Below are positions 36,801 through 45,707 of a stretch of DNA of 64,000 bases, one piece after another. Source of the DNA: Rotaria sp. Silwood1 (lineage: Eukaryota > Rotifera > Eurotatoria > Philodinida > Philodinidae); assembly GCA_905250075.1 (NCBI GenBank), contig CAJNOP010000522.1, positions 19,907 through 83,906 of the forward strand, in the 5' to 3' direction. The first letter of the stretch is position 1. Each line of letters opens with the position of its first letter. Below the pieces are notes generated by a model that was given only the letters and a program-made list of their open reading frames with translations, had not been told where the DNA came from and did no database searches. Made by a program: the position numbers and the translations under genes.

Positions 36801-39651
36801 TTGAATAATTTTGATTAAATAAATAAATATCAGCTTGAATATCTAATATATATTTTTGATTTTTTATATATTTACCAAGACGTAAAATAGCATTTTTTGA
36901 ATGAAGATTAAATTGTTTATGATAATTTAATAATTTATAATTAATAATTAATTGTTGATAATTAATAATAATATTATTATTATATTGAAGTTGTATATAT
37001 GTTATAAATGAATTAATAGGTAAATTTTCTTCTATTGTAATAGGTTGAATTTTTTTAAAATAAAATTCAAATAAATTCCAATCAATTAAAAAATTAATAT
37101 TATAATTTGTATATTGACATTTTGTACGATTAAAAAAACAAATAAGAATTTGAAGATTATATTCATCAAAATAATATTTATTTAAATAAATTTTATTTTG
37201 TTGTATAAATAAATTAATTGAATTTAATGATGAATTATTTAAAAGAAATATTTCAAAATATGTTATATAAGGATATATTTCAATAATTAATATTGATTGA
37301 TGATTATTAAAAATATTCCAATAAGAATTTTTTTTAAATTTAATTTTATATGAAGATATTATTTGTTTAAATTCAATATTTTCATTATATATTGTTTTTA
37401 TTTGATAAAAAATGTTATTTTTATTAAAATTTAATTTAACATGTGCTTTTGTTTTTATATTATTATTATTAATTAAATATTTTCGATTACGATCATATGC
37501 ATATATATCAAATTCATATATCGATTGTAAATTATTATTTGTTATTAAATATAATTCACCTGTATATGGATGAAGTGAAAATATATCATTAAATGTTGAT
37601 GATAATTCATAAAGAATTTGTGCATATTGAATTTCATCAGCATCACTTGCATGAAAATTTATTAATGATTGTTGAAGTTCAATAGGTTCAGTGAAATTTT
37701 TTTCATAAATATCCATATCAAATACTCCATCATTATCATTTGAATCAGCAACATGAAGATAAATCTAACAAAAAATGAGAAATGTTTTTTTTTTTTCTAA
37801 AGGAAAATGTTTAAAAAAAAAACTAAAACTAATTGAACTTTGTCTTTAAAACTGAAAAGTCAGAATTGTATAGAATCCTTTACTTATGTATGTTTTGTAT
37901 CTCACAACTAATGCTTATTTCAAAACAGAAGATCGATGGGGATTTTTTTTTGAATAACTTTTGATAGAAATAAGATAGAGAACTGTGGTTTTCATCAATT
38001 GGAAAGAGGAGATAAATACGCATTCAACTATATATTATAGGATGAATTTATCTAGTTTTTTTCAACGACTTAAATCAATGCTTTTGAAAATCAACGTACT
38101 TCGACAGGTGACTAAAATAAATTCACAATAATCAAACTCGTTCAGAAGTTATAGGGACATTATTTAAAATTCTGAGCAGATTTTTCTATGAATTCTCACG
38201 AACAAAATCACTTTTCTGCATTTTTCTTATTTTATGAGAAAGCAGTTTTCTAAAAAATTAATCAAGAAAGCTTTAGAGAAAATCTTAGAAAAATTTATAA
38301 TATACAATTCGATGCGTTTTCATTTCCTCTTTCCAATGATGAAAGCTGCAGTTCTCTATCTTGTTTCTATCAAAAGTTATTAAAAAACTTCCCACTGGCA
38401 TTCTTTTTTGAAATGGGCATTAGTAACCGTCAAGAATGTTCTAGTACAGAGTTTTGAGACAAATGATAATACTTGCTCGTTTGAGTCTAAAAAAAAGTCA
38501 TTTCAATAACCGACTTCTTCAATCATAAAAGATAAATTTGAAGATTCAAATAGAATTATCAATCAGCTTGAAGGAGAGAAAAAAAAAGCTATATCAGTAA
38601 CAATTTTTATATACAATGTTGATAGAACAAAAATTTTTCAATAGAAAAATAATGAGATATTTTTGTTTAAACGTCAAATAGCTGTCTTCAAAACTTTTGG
38701 ATTTCGTCCTTCGATCACTGATGCAGTTTGTAGAATCTTACTCTAAGTCTTACGAAGGAATATTTCTCGTTTGTCTTTGTATTATTTCTACATGTAGGCT
38801 TCGATAAGACTAAAATCCAGTTTAAAAACCATTCAGATTCAAGATCTCTCAATGGAGAGTTATAACTGTTTTACTGAGAGCAAGGCTTTTTTAAACAAAA
38901 CAAAGAGTTTTAGTTTGAAATTATGCCTATAGATAGATTTGATAGTCTTCTTATGTGCAGCATGAATGACTACAGATTACATAACTGAAGATTTAGAGTT
39001 TTGTTATAAAAGTTTAATATGGTTTATCATCAACTAAAAGTCATATTTATAGTCTTAAAAGAGTCAATCAATATAGATTCTTATTTCACCCTATGATGAT
39101 TCTATTAGTTTCATAAATGCATTCAGTTGTCGAAATGACATCATCAAACTTTTTGTCAAATATTAAACTATACTGATAGAATTTGATCTTTCACTAAATG
39201 AAATTCTATTCTATTGAATATAATGCAATTTATAATCTAAACTATGAATCAAAAATATACATACTTTTGCTTGTTCAGTCCAATTTCCATCCGTAGTGAT
39301 AATATCAGCTTGAATATTAAGTATATAAATATCTTGATATTCTCGATTAATATCAAATGGTCGTGTTATATTAAGAATAAAAAAATAAAAGTCTCCTAAA
39401 CGTTTTGTTTTAACATAAAATAAATCATTATGATTATTATTATCATCAATAAGATAATAGACGACAGATTTTATATTCGATGTATGATAAATACCTGTAC
39501 GTATTCGATTAGGATAAAGAAATAATGAATTTGATAGAATATTTTCTTGACACCATATATCATAAGTTGATTGTGTAAAATAAATATTTTTATTATCAAT
39601 AATTCTTATTGTCAAAATTATATAAAGAATTAAGATTCGTAATGAAGACAT
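15897..39651 (-). CDS. Fat-like giant cadherin, 18 exons, 4,194 aa
   Basis: Adhesion and planar-polarity type receptor at the plasma membrane. Exons, all phase-consistent: 39651-39265, 37764-36371, 35375-34735, 34673-33993, 33284-32608, 32115-31702, 31163-30659, 29820-28559, 27452-25364, 24294-24044, 23982-22834, 21780-20433, 18845-17779, 16839-16801, 16754-16676, 16616-16578, 16516-16499, 16441-15897. A signal peptide begins MSSLRILILYIILT; an upstream in-frame ATG at 39747 is less likely. Roughly thirty divergent cadherin repeats follow, with linkers such as VDINDNVPQF, DDINDNIPIC, LNDHGPIF and NLNDNPPEF. Exon 12 adds EGF modules. Exon 13 encodes a laminin G domain (FKGCLGNLTLNN), another EGF (CYHGGICMNYGLNFKCNC) and one TM helix (YVLIGLIITLIICILLILII). 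The cytoplasmic tail is about 310 residues, from exons 13-18 including an 18-base microexon. LamG between EGFs and total length fit Fat family members (about 4,300-5,000). Individual repeats are extremely Asn/Ile/Tyr-rich, so repeat count and orthology to a specific Fat are uncertain. Confidence 0.88.
16972..17584. mobile_element. Palindromic MITE, CTTACGAGGG-ended, in a cadherin intron
   Basis: The 613-base element is nearly one long hairpin. It starts CTTACGAGGGAACC and ends GGTTCCCTCGTAAG. The arms match almost throughout: one block including GGATATGGGCCCAAGTTGG near 17058 is repeated inverted near 17495. The mirrored frames at 17067-17267 (+) and 17278-17502 (-) are the two faces of this palindrome, not genes. 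The same end motif occurs in the element at 29992-30616, so this is a repeat family. It sits in the 939-base intron between the TM exon and the first tail microexon. Confidence 0.85.
19060..19985. repeat. GC-rich repeat region within a cadherin intron
   Basis: Two GC-rich blocks in AT-rich intron DNA carry repeated GTCCGGTC/CCGGCC-type motifs (about 19075-19140 and 19835-19900). The second runs into a GC-rich end reading GATGGACATCTCTG at about 19959-19972. That end is the right terminus of the hAT-like elements at 30086 and 33590. I found no matching left terminus or 8-base duplication, so this is an unresolved composite or truncated element. The short frames at 19700-19996 fall inside it and are not genes. 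Confidence 0.5.
21965..22350. repeat. CGG-rich repeat island within a cadherin intron
   Basis: A block of GGCGGCGG, GGCGGCGAC and GCGGCGGCGGC motifs in DNA otherwise near 25-30% GC. It begins near TATGGGTGAGGGCGTGCGG and ends near CCGTGCCCACACTCACACC. Those ends are loosely inverted copies of each other, suggesting an old inverted-repeat element. The frame at 21969-22199 has repeat-driven composition and lies inside an intron, so it is not a gene. Confidence 0.5.
29992..30616. mobile_element. CTTACGAGGG-family inverted-repeat element, host of a nested hAT MITE
   Basis: Left end CTTACGAGGGTACC and right end GATTCCCTCGTTAG. Inside them, about 50 bases match in inverse, including AAGTGTTAATCGCAGATC on the left against GATCTGCAATTAACACTT on the right, then CATAAGTCAGACTC against GAGTCTGACTTATG. 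If the duplicated target is TTA, both flanks agree (TTA-CGAGGG...CCCTCG-TTA). The middle is occupied by a separate GC-rich element at 30086-30507. It lies in the 838-base intron between cadherin exons 7 and 8. Confidence 0.8.
30086..30507. mobile_element. hAT-type MITE, GC-rich, nested insertion
   Basis: Ends CAGAGATGTCCATCGCG and CGCGATGGACATCTCTG are a perfect inverted pair. Flanking 8-mers GTTCCCAT (30078-30085) and GCTCCCAT (30508-30515) match at 7 of 8 positions. An 8-base duplication and a CAG-starting terminus are hAT hallmarks. The interior is rich in GCGGCAGCGGCGCGG-like strings. The frames at 30013-30255 and 30300-30515 are by-products of this composition. No transposase is encoded. 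Confidence 0.85.
33590..33807. mobile_element. hAT-type MITE, same family as 30086-30507
   Basis: The 218-base element starts CAGAGATGCTCATGACGGC and ends GCCGCGATGGATATCTCTA. It is flanked by a perfect 8-base direct repeat ATATGAAT (33582-33589 and 33808-33815). Interior blocks such as TTCAAAAATTCATGAATT and ACTGTAAGACTTA are shared with the 30086 copy, but this copy has lost most of the GC-rich core. It lies in the intron between cadherin exons 4 and 5. Confidence 0.9.
35622..36099. mobile_element. Palindromic inverted-repeat element in a cadherin intron
   Basis: The left end TAATGATG...GGAATAACTCAAGAA is mirrored by TTCTTGAGTTATTGC...CATCATTA at the right. Further inside, GACGAAATCATTTTAAAATC on the left is mirrored by GATTTTAAAATGATTTCGTT on the right. 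No coding frame lies between. The motif order after the TIR (CGGTTTTCACTAATCGAAAGAG) resembles the element at 37930-38395, suggesting one family. Confidence 0.65.
37930..38395. mobile_element. Palindromic inverted-repeat element in a cadherin intron
   Basis: The left arm GAATAACTTTTGATAGAAAT, with AGATAGAGAACTGTGGTTTT and TTGGAAAGAGG after it, is mirrored on the right by CCTCTTTCCAATGATG, CAGTTCTCTATCTTG and TTTCTATCAAAAGTTAT. The arms are about 75 bases or longer. The intervening 300 bases show no gene. It lies in the 1,500-base first intron of the cadherin gene. Confidence 0.75.
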
Positions 39652-42131
39652 GCATAGGAAAGTAAAAAAAAAAAGAAAACTTATCAAATCTAAAAATATA
39701 TATATTATAAAGAATTGAACAATATATTTTGTCTCATTTCTAATCACAACATAGATAAAGTAATAGTTTCTAATAATTAAAAGAACAAATCATTCTTCAT
39801 CAGTTAATATCTATAGTCTATTGCATGAATTTACAACAAACATTCTATAAGTGGTTATTTTTGAATAAATATACAATGTCTAATTCATGTTGGTGAACAG
39901 ATATATGTATATATATATATATATAAACACATTGATGATGATAGATGAACGATGACGTGACCATCAACAAACCTGTCTGTACAATCTAAAACAAGAAACG
40001 AATACTTGTCGAACAAATTACTACCTTCATATCTATTTATATATACAGGTCATCTTGATTCATTTAACAGGATTGGATGAGACATCTTTATCGGTATACA
40101 TTCAGTTTAAATTTCTTCATTTTATCGATTGTTCAACTATGTCTTATTCTCTAGTCTACTCTTCAGTGATTATAACAAAAACATATGACATGCTATGAAA
40201 TCATTTTCTTTTTTTCGTCGTTGTTGTTGTGAGCTTTAATGTGTGACATTTTTTTACTTGTTTGAGATGACATGTGTGTAATCGATTGTATCAATATAGT
40301 TTATTTTTATTCTTAACTTGCGTAATGAAAATCTAAGATAAAATAAAGAAGATAAGTTTTACTCACTTACTTTTGTGAAATCTATTTTTCTTTTTGTTGA
40401 TTAAGTTTATTTTAAAATATTTTAAATCTTATTTCATAGTCTTCTTCTTCTTCTTCTTGATCAATTCTATTATCAAAATGGCTTCTCAATTGAATAATTT
40501 AAACACTTATTCGAACAGTTTATTTTTCTTTTCTTTAAAAGGCAACAAAAAAAAAATTTTACTCGGTTGAGAGTCAATTTCATCATTATGATAGAGCATA
40601 AGATATATATGTGTCAGAGCCTATGATGTAATAATAATAATGAATGTCTAGGAAGCATAGTTTATAATCCATGACGGCGTATATTTTATATCCGATTGCT
40701 TTTGTAATTTCATTATTATTTATATCTTCTTTATCAAGGTTTTTTCTAGTGCTTGATGATGATAGAATTACGCAAACCGCTTGTGCTCAAAGGCACAATA
40801 GTAAAAAAGAAAAGAAAATGAACAAAGACATCTATTCTCTTATATTATTTATTAAATTTACAAAGCGTACATATGCACATATTTGTTTAGCACCATCACT
40901 AACTTGTGAAAAGTAAGTGATCATTTAGTTCAATGTCATAGCAGGAATCTTATATATATATACAGAAGAATATATAGGTAATTTGATAAAAGGTAGTATG
41001 CGAACAATTCGATTATCACTAAGTGATTTGTAGTGAAGATTGATGAGTATTGATTATAAAACATAGCATATGTTATGAAGAATATTTAGGGTCAAGACGA
41101 TATTCTAATATTGTGGTTGATTGAAGCAAGATGTGTGTAACAGTAGAACGGGAAAGTATTTGTATTCTATCCTTATGATTCTTTTGATTATTTAAGATAG
41201 AAAAGAAATATTCGATATTATTTGTACAACAAATGCAAGTCCAATCATGAATAAATTTTTACTAATATCAACTAGGAAGATTGAATAACTAAGTTAGTTG
41301 AATAAGAAAAAAAAAAGAAACAGTCTTTAACAATTGTTTATTTATTTAAATAAAATAAAAGAATGAATTTTTCATATACTATGAATATTCTCTAACAATC
41401 ACAATTGAACACTTGCTATTATTGTAAATATACACTTATCATTTAGTGAAGAAGGTCATTTCGTTGTTTGACGACAAGAAAAGAAAGATGAAGAGAACGT
41501 CACGCTTTTTTGCATAACTCAATAGAAATGATTGACTGATAATAAGTAAAAATAAATAAATGAAAGAAATTTTTTCATTAATTTTATTTTTTTAACTAAC
41601 AAATGATTTCTCTTGAAATTCTATTAGATAATATTTATTTAGTAAATTCAAAAAATGTATATTATTCAATATAATGAAATTTTCATTACTAAATTGAATG
41701 AGAATATTATCAAATTGAATTGTTATATCTACATTATGAATTAAGTTCAATTATATTCTTATATTTTTATTTTGTAGATAACAATTTTAAAAATATCTCA
41801 ATTGTATACAACTTTTTTTTTGAATGAGATAATATCTTTTGATAGATTGTATTAATGATAAAATATCAGTCAATTACATATTATATCTTATTGTTCATCT
41901 ATTGAAACTAGAGATTTTTTTGAATCATTATAATTCATTTTTAATCTTAATCATTCATTCACGAAAAAGTTATACTTTTCTGCATATTATGTGAGTATGT
42001 CTGTCATAAAGAGGAAAAAACAAATTGTTCAATTCATTGTTGTCTAGTGATCGTAACATGTAGGAAATCGTGTCTTCTTGATTGCGAACGAAAATCAAAG
42101 CAATTAGCATGCCGACAGTGTGGGTGAGCGC
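39652..42131. other. Gene-poor region upstream of the cadherin gene
   Basis: The first few hundred bases should hold the cadherin promoter and 5' UTR; an AT dinucleotide run lies near 39905-39925. The 81-codon frame at 40671-40916 starts with a hydrophobic stretch but has no recognised domain or clear splice context. The rest is AT-rich DNA in which I see no gene. Confidence 0.4.
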
Positions 42132-42290
42132 CAGTGGCGTACGCAGGAGGGGGCCGAGGGGGCCCGGGCCCCCTCTTGAGACGAAAAAGTCCTGGAGGGG
42201 GTACAGGAAAAAATATTTTCACGTGATAAAAAATTTTTTGTGCCATGGCCGGCCCCCCCCCCCCTTGAAAAATTTCTGCGTACGCCACTG
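42132..42290. mobile_element. hAT-type MITE with CAGTGGCGTACGCAG ends
   Basis: The 159-base element starts CAGTGGCGTACGCAG and ends CTGCGTACGCCACTG, a perfect 15-base inverted pair. It is flanked by 8-mers GTGAGCGC (42124-42131) and GTGAGGGC (42291-42298), matching at 7 of 8 positions. The CAGTGGCGTA terminus is typical of hAT elements in many animals. The interior is G- or C-rich with a long C run. The overlapping frames at 42034-42361 on both strands come from this element. Confidence 0.9.
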
Positions 42291-42640
42291 GTGAGGGCTG
42301 AAATTTTGTCCGCGATTAAGTAGCCATTTAATCGTTTACAATACAATGACTTGCTAATCACAAGAAGATTGTTTTATTCTATATATTTTTGAACATATTT
42401 CTCTTCATCATTTATTTAATTAATCCTTCAGAAATGCAATAACTAAGTAGTTTACATATCAGAACGAAATATTATTGATATGCAGATTTCTATTCTAAAT
42501 ACTTCAAAAAACATTATTTTTAATTGTGTTTCACAAAATCAACAATTTATGACAAGACTCAGATTTTGATCAGTAGAAAATTTTTATTTGAAACTAGTGA
42601 AACAGTAGTTTTTTTTGCTCGATTGTATTAAATTGATAGC

Positions 42641-42967
42641 GTCGACGTCAAAAGTATTTCTCCACTTTTTTGTTTTGAGTCATGTATTAAAACTACACAA
42701 CATTAATTTAATTTCATTATATGTCTATATAATAGAGGTCAAGTACTATATATATACACCTGTTTAATATGAAAAACCTTTAAATATAAAATACAATAAA
42801 AAAANNNNNNNNNNTTTTTTTATTGTATTTTATATTTAAAGGTTTTTCATATTAAACAGGTGTACTTGACGTCTACTATATAGACATGTAATGAAATTAA
42901 ATTAATGTTGTGTAGTTTTAATACATGACTCAAAACAAAAAAGTGGAGAAATACTTTTGACATCGAC
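42641..42967. repeat. Inverted repeat centred on the assembly gap
   Basis: The left arm 42641-42804 and right arm 42815-42967 are near-exact reverse complements around ten Ns. Examples are GTCGACGTCAAAAGTATTTC against GAAATACTTTTGACATCGAC, and CACCTGTTTAATATGAAAAA against TTTTTCATATTAAACAGGTG. The left arm has about 11 extra bases of AT dinucleotide repeat and there are a few substitutions. It may be a true palindrome that broke assembly, or two haplotype ends joined head to head. Confidence 0.85.
42805..42814. other. Assembly gap (10 N)
   Basis: Ten N characters between A-rich and T-rich arms of an inverted repeat. Ten is probably a placeholder length. Confidence 0.99.
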
Positions 42968-43940
42968 TGTATTATCCTAGAAATCATGTAAAACTAGGTA
43001 ATAATTAAATCCTATATTAGATGTTATTTCACGGTCATTTATTGCAATATACATACAAAAAAAAGCTGTTAGCATAATGTCTATAGGGTATAAAGTGTGA
43101 AATATGATGTAATTGCTGTCAGTAATCATCGATAGGTCGTTGCGTTCTATTTATTCTAAGAAATACTACTTCGCCATCCTTTTAATTAATTTTTTTGACA
43201 AACGCAATAAGAAAGTAATAATGAGACATCAGTCGATGATCATGTAACAATGTGTGTCAAAGTGTCTGAGAAGATAGAGAACCGAATTTTAACTTCAACA
43301 TGTCTTTTAGATTATATTTCATAAAATACAAAAAAAAAAAAAGTTATTTGACAGTTTTCGATGAACTATAAATAATTATTTTGATATATAATTTGTGTCA
43401 TTTTTGAAATATAATTATAAAATTGTTTAACTACATTAATAGTCAATATTCACTTTTTATTTGGTAATTTGACTTCAAAAAAGAGTCATGTATCATTCGA
43501 TTTCAGTTGTTATCTCATAAAAAAAATGATCAAATTTTCAATCTAGAGCAAAAATCTATTTTGCGTATTTTCTATTTTTTGATGCATGTATTAATTCTCC
43601 AAAAAACAAATGATGTATATTCAATGTTTCAAGATGTGTCAGTAATTTTTTGCTTGATTTCATTTCATACTAGTCAAGTGTTATTAGCTCGTATTGACAG
43701 ATTAAATATTAGATTAAGAAAAAAACAAAAAAAAAGTATAAAAATAACATCAGATTAATAATTTATTTAATCATATAATAACCATAGAAATTTCTATATT
43801 AATATTTTGTTTGTTGTTGACCTGTTTATTTAAATTTAGAAGACACAAAAACAAAAACAAAAAAAAAAGAGACTTCTTTAGAAATAAATAAAATATCTGT
43901 TTATATTTGTTTTCTTTTTTTTTGATATTTAATATAAATT
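42968..43940. other. AT-rich intergenic region
   Basis: No supported gene. An 83-codon frame at 43507-43758 (+) has a hydrophobic stretch but no start context, motif or splice partner that I can identify. Bases adjacent to 43941 are the 3' flank of the minus-strand GPCR gene. Confidence 0.4.
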
Positions 43941-45707
43941 TCAAATATGATTAGTAGTTGGTTTTAAAATTTTTACAAATAATAATGGTCTATCACCAAT
44001 TTGTTCTCGTTGTTTTTTTCTATTGAATAAATTCCAAAATGAATATAATCGACGATTTTCAATAGAATTTCTATTTATTAATATTGGTGATTTATCATAA
44101 GTTTTATTGTAATGTCTATTTATTGGTAATGGACTATTAATATCAAATAATAATGGTGATTTAACTGTAAATGATTGATTATATTGTCGATTTGTTTGAT
44201 TATTATATTGTTTTAATGAAAATGTTGTTAAACGTCGAGATGTACGATAAACACTTTGACGATTATTATCAATTGAATAAAGTGAAAATCGACGACTTGA
44301 TGAATGTACTCCTTGTGGTAATAAACATCCACGTCCATTAAGACCTATACGTGCAGTACCACCACCACAAACATTACCGCGACCACTACCACCACCACCA
44401 AAACGTGTTGGAAAAAATAATCGAACAAATTCTCGACGAAATACTCTTCCTGATAAAGCATATAAGAAAAAATTACATGAATGATTTATATATTGACATA
44501 ATTCAGCTATAGCTTTTCCAATAGCTAATGATGTTTGATTATAACCAGGTTTTGATATACTTTGAACTATTTGCATTAATGACATTGGAGCTGAAAATAT
44601 ACAAAATGCAATACTAACTGATAATAACATAAATGTAATACGACGACCAACACGATTATTATTAAATGAAGTTGATTGTGTTGAATTTATCATTAATGAT
44701 GATGAACGACCTGTAAGACTTGTACTTGATGTTATTGAATATTTTTGATAATTATGTAATTGACGAAGATTTTGTAATTGTGCACTAATACTTTCAGCAT
44801 GAAATACTCGTTGTATAATAAGTATACTTAATAAAAGTAATAAAAAAAATGGTATTGCAGAATATTTTAATGCATCAATAAAAACAAAAATTTTTCCAAC
44901 AAAATGTCGTGCCCATAATTTTGGATGACATACACGAAATTCACCATCAATTATTTCTAATTCTAATGTTATTAAATAATGACCATCAATTAATAAAAAT
45001 ACTGTAAGAATAATAACTAAAACCTAAATTTAAAAAAAAAATCAAAATCAATAAATATATATTCATCTAATATTCTGTATATCAAAGGTAAAAGTTATAT
45101 GATAAATACAAAAAAAATTAGATATAAATTTTTCTTTTGAAATTTCATTTCTAATTACTTATAAAATTAGATTTTTATCATTTAAAATATGTCTTTATCA
45201 ATATATCTTATCGTTTATTTTATCTTATTTATTCAATCATATTATCTTACCCATTTAGCTCGTTGAGTTGTACACATTTGTGAAGCTCTTAATGGTCTTG
45301 AAACAGCAAAATATCGTTCAAATGACATACATACAGTAATCCATACACTGTAAAAAGAAACAAAAAATATACAAACAAATGATTTCAATCATTTACCTTG
45401 CATCAGCAAAAAAAACAAATAGAAATGGAAGTAATTTGCATGTAAAATTTGATTTAACAACAAATGTTGGTAAATTCATTAAATAAAACCATTGATTAAG
45501 ACAACCAGTCCATAAAACAAGTGTATCTGTTACAGCTAATACTGCCATATAAAAACAAGTTGATGATATACGCATACGTCTTCGACGCATTACAATAAAT
45601 GTCATTATATTACATAAACTACCAAATATAATCAATATTGGTAATGTAATTATTTCAATACGATAGGCAAGTGCCAATATGTTAAGACTACTTGTTTCAT
45701 TATTCAT
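43941..45707 (-). CDS. Rhodopsin-class peptide-type GPCR, gene 1 (496 aa)
   Basis: Three exons join in phase: 45707-45397, 45347-45251, 45023-43941. Seven hydrophobic segments are visible. TM1 is LPILIIFGSLCNIMTFIVM, TM2 includes CFYMAVLAVTDTLVLW, and TM3 ends in MSFERYFAVSRP, the E/DRY position reading ERY. TM6 is FMLLSVSIAFCIFSAP. TM7 reads NHSCNFFLYALSGRVFR, a variant of NPxxY seen in FMRFamide-receptor-like and related orphan invertebrate receptors. The intracellular tail is long, with a Gly-rich block (FGGGGSGRGNVCGGG) and many Ser/Arg/Asn. It is a paralogue of the + strand gene at 52721-54973 and shares its first intron position after FFAD. The likely role is G-protein signalling in response to a small peptide; the ligand is unknown. 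Confidence 0.88.

Noticed and set aside
40671-40916. 81-codon frame beginning with a hydrophobic signal-like stretch
   Set aside because: Could be a small secreted protein, but the rest is Lys-rich low complexity, and no mature domain, splice context or repeat in a paralogue supports it.
42034-42361. Three overlapping frames of 70-85 codons on both strands
   Set aside because: They cover a 159-base hAT MITE with a long C run; composition is repeat-driven.
43507-43758. 83-codon + strand frame near the GPCR gene
   Set aside because: First codon is TTG, not ATG, the reading lacks motifs and the flanks are AT-rich; considered as a lost exon but no partner exon was found.
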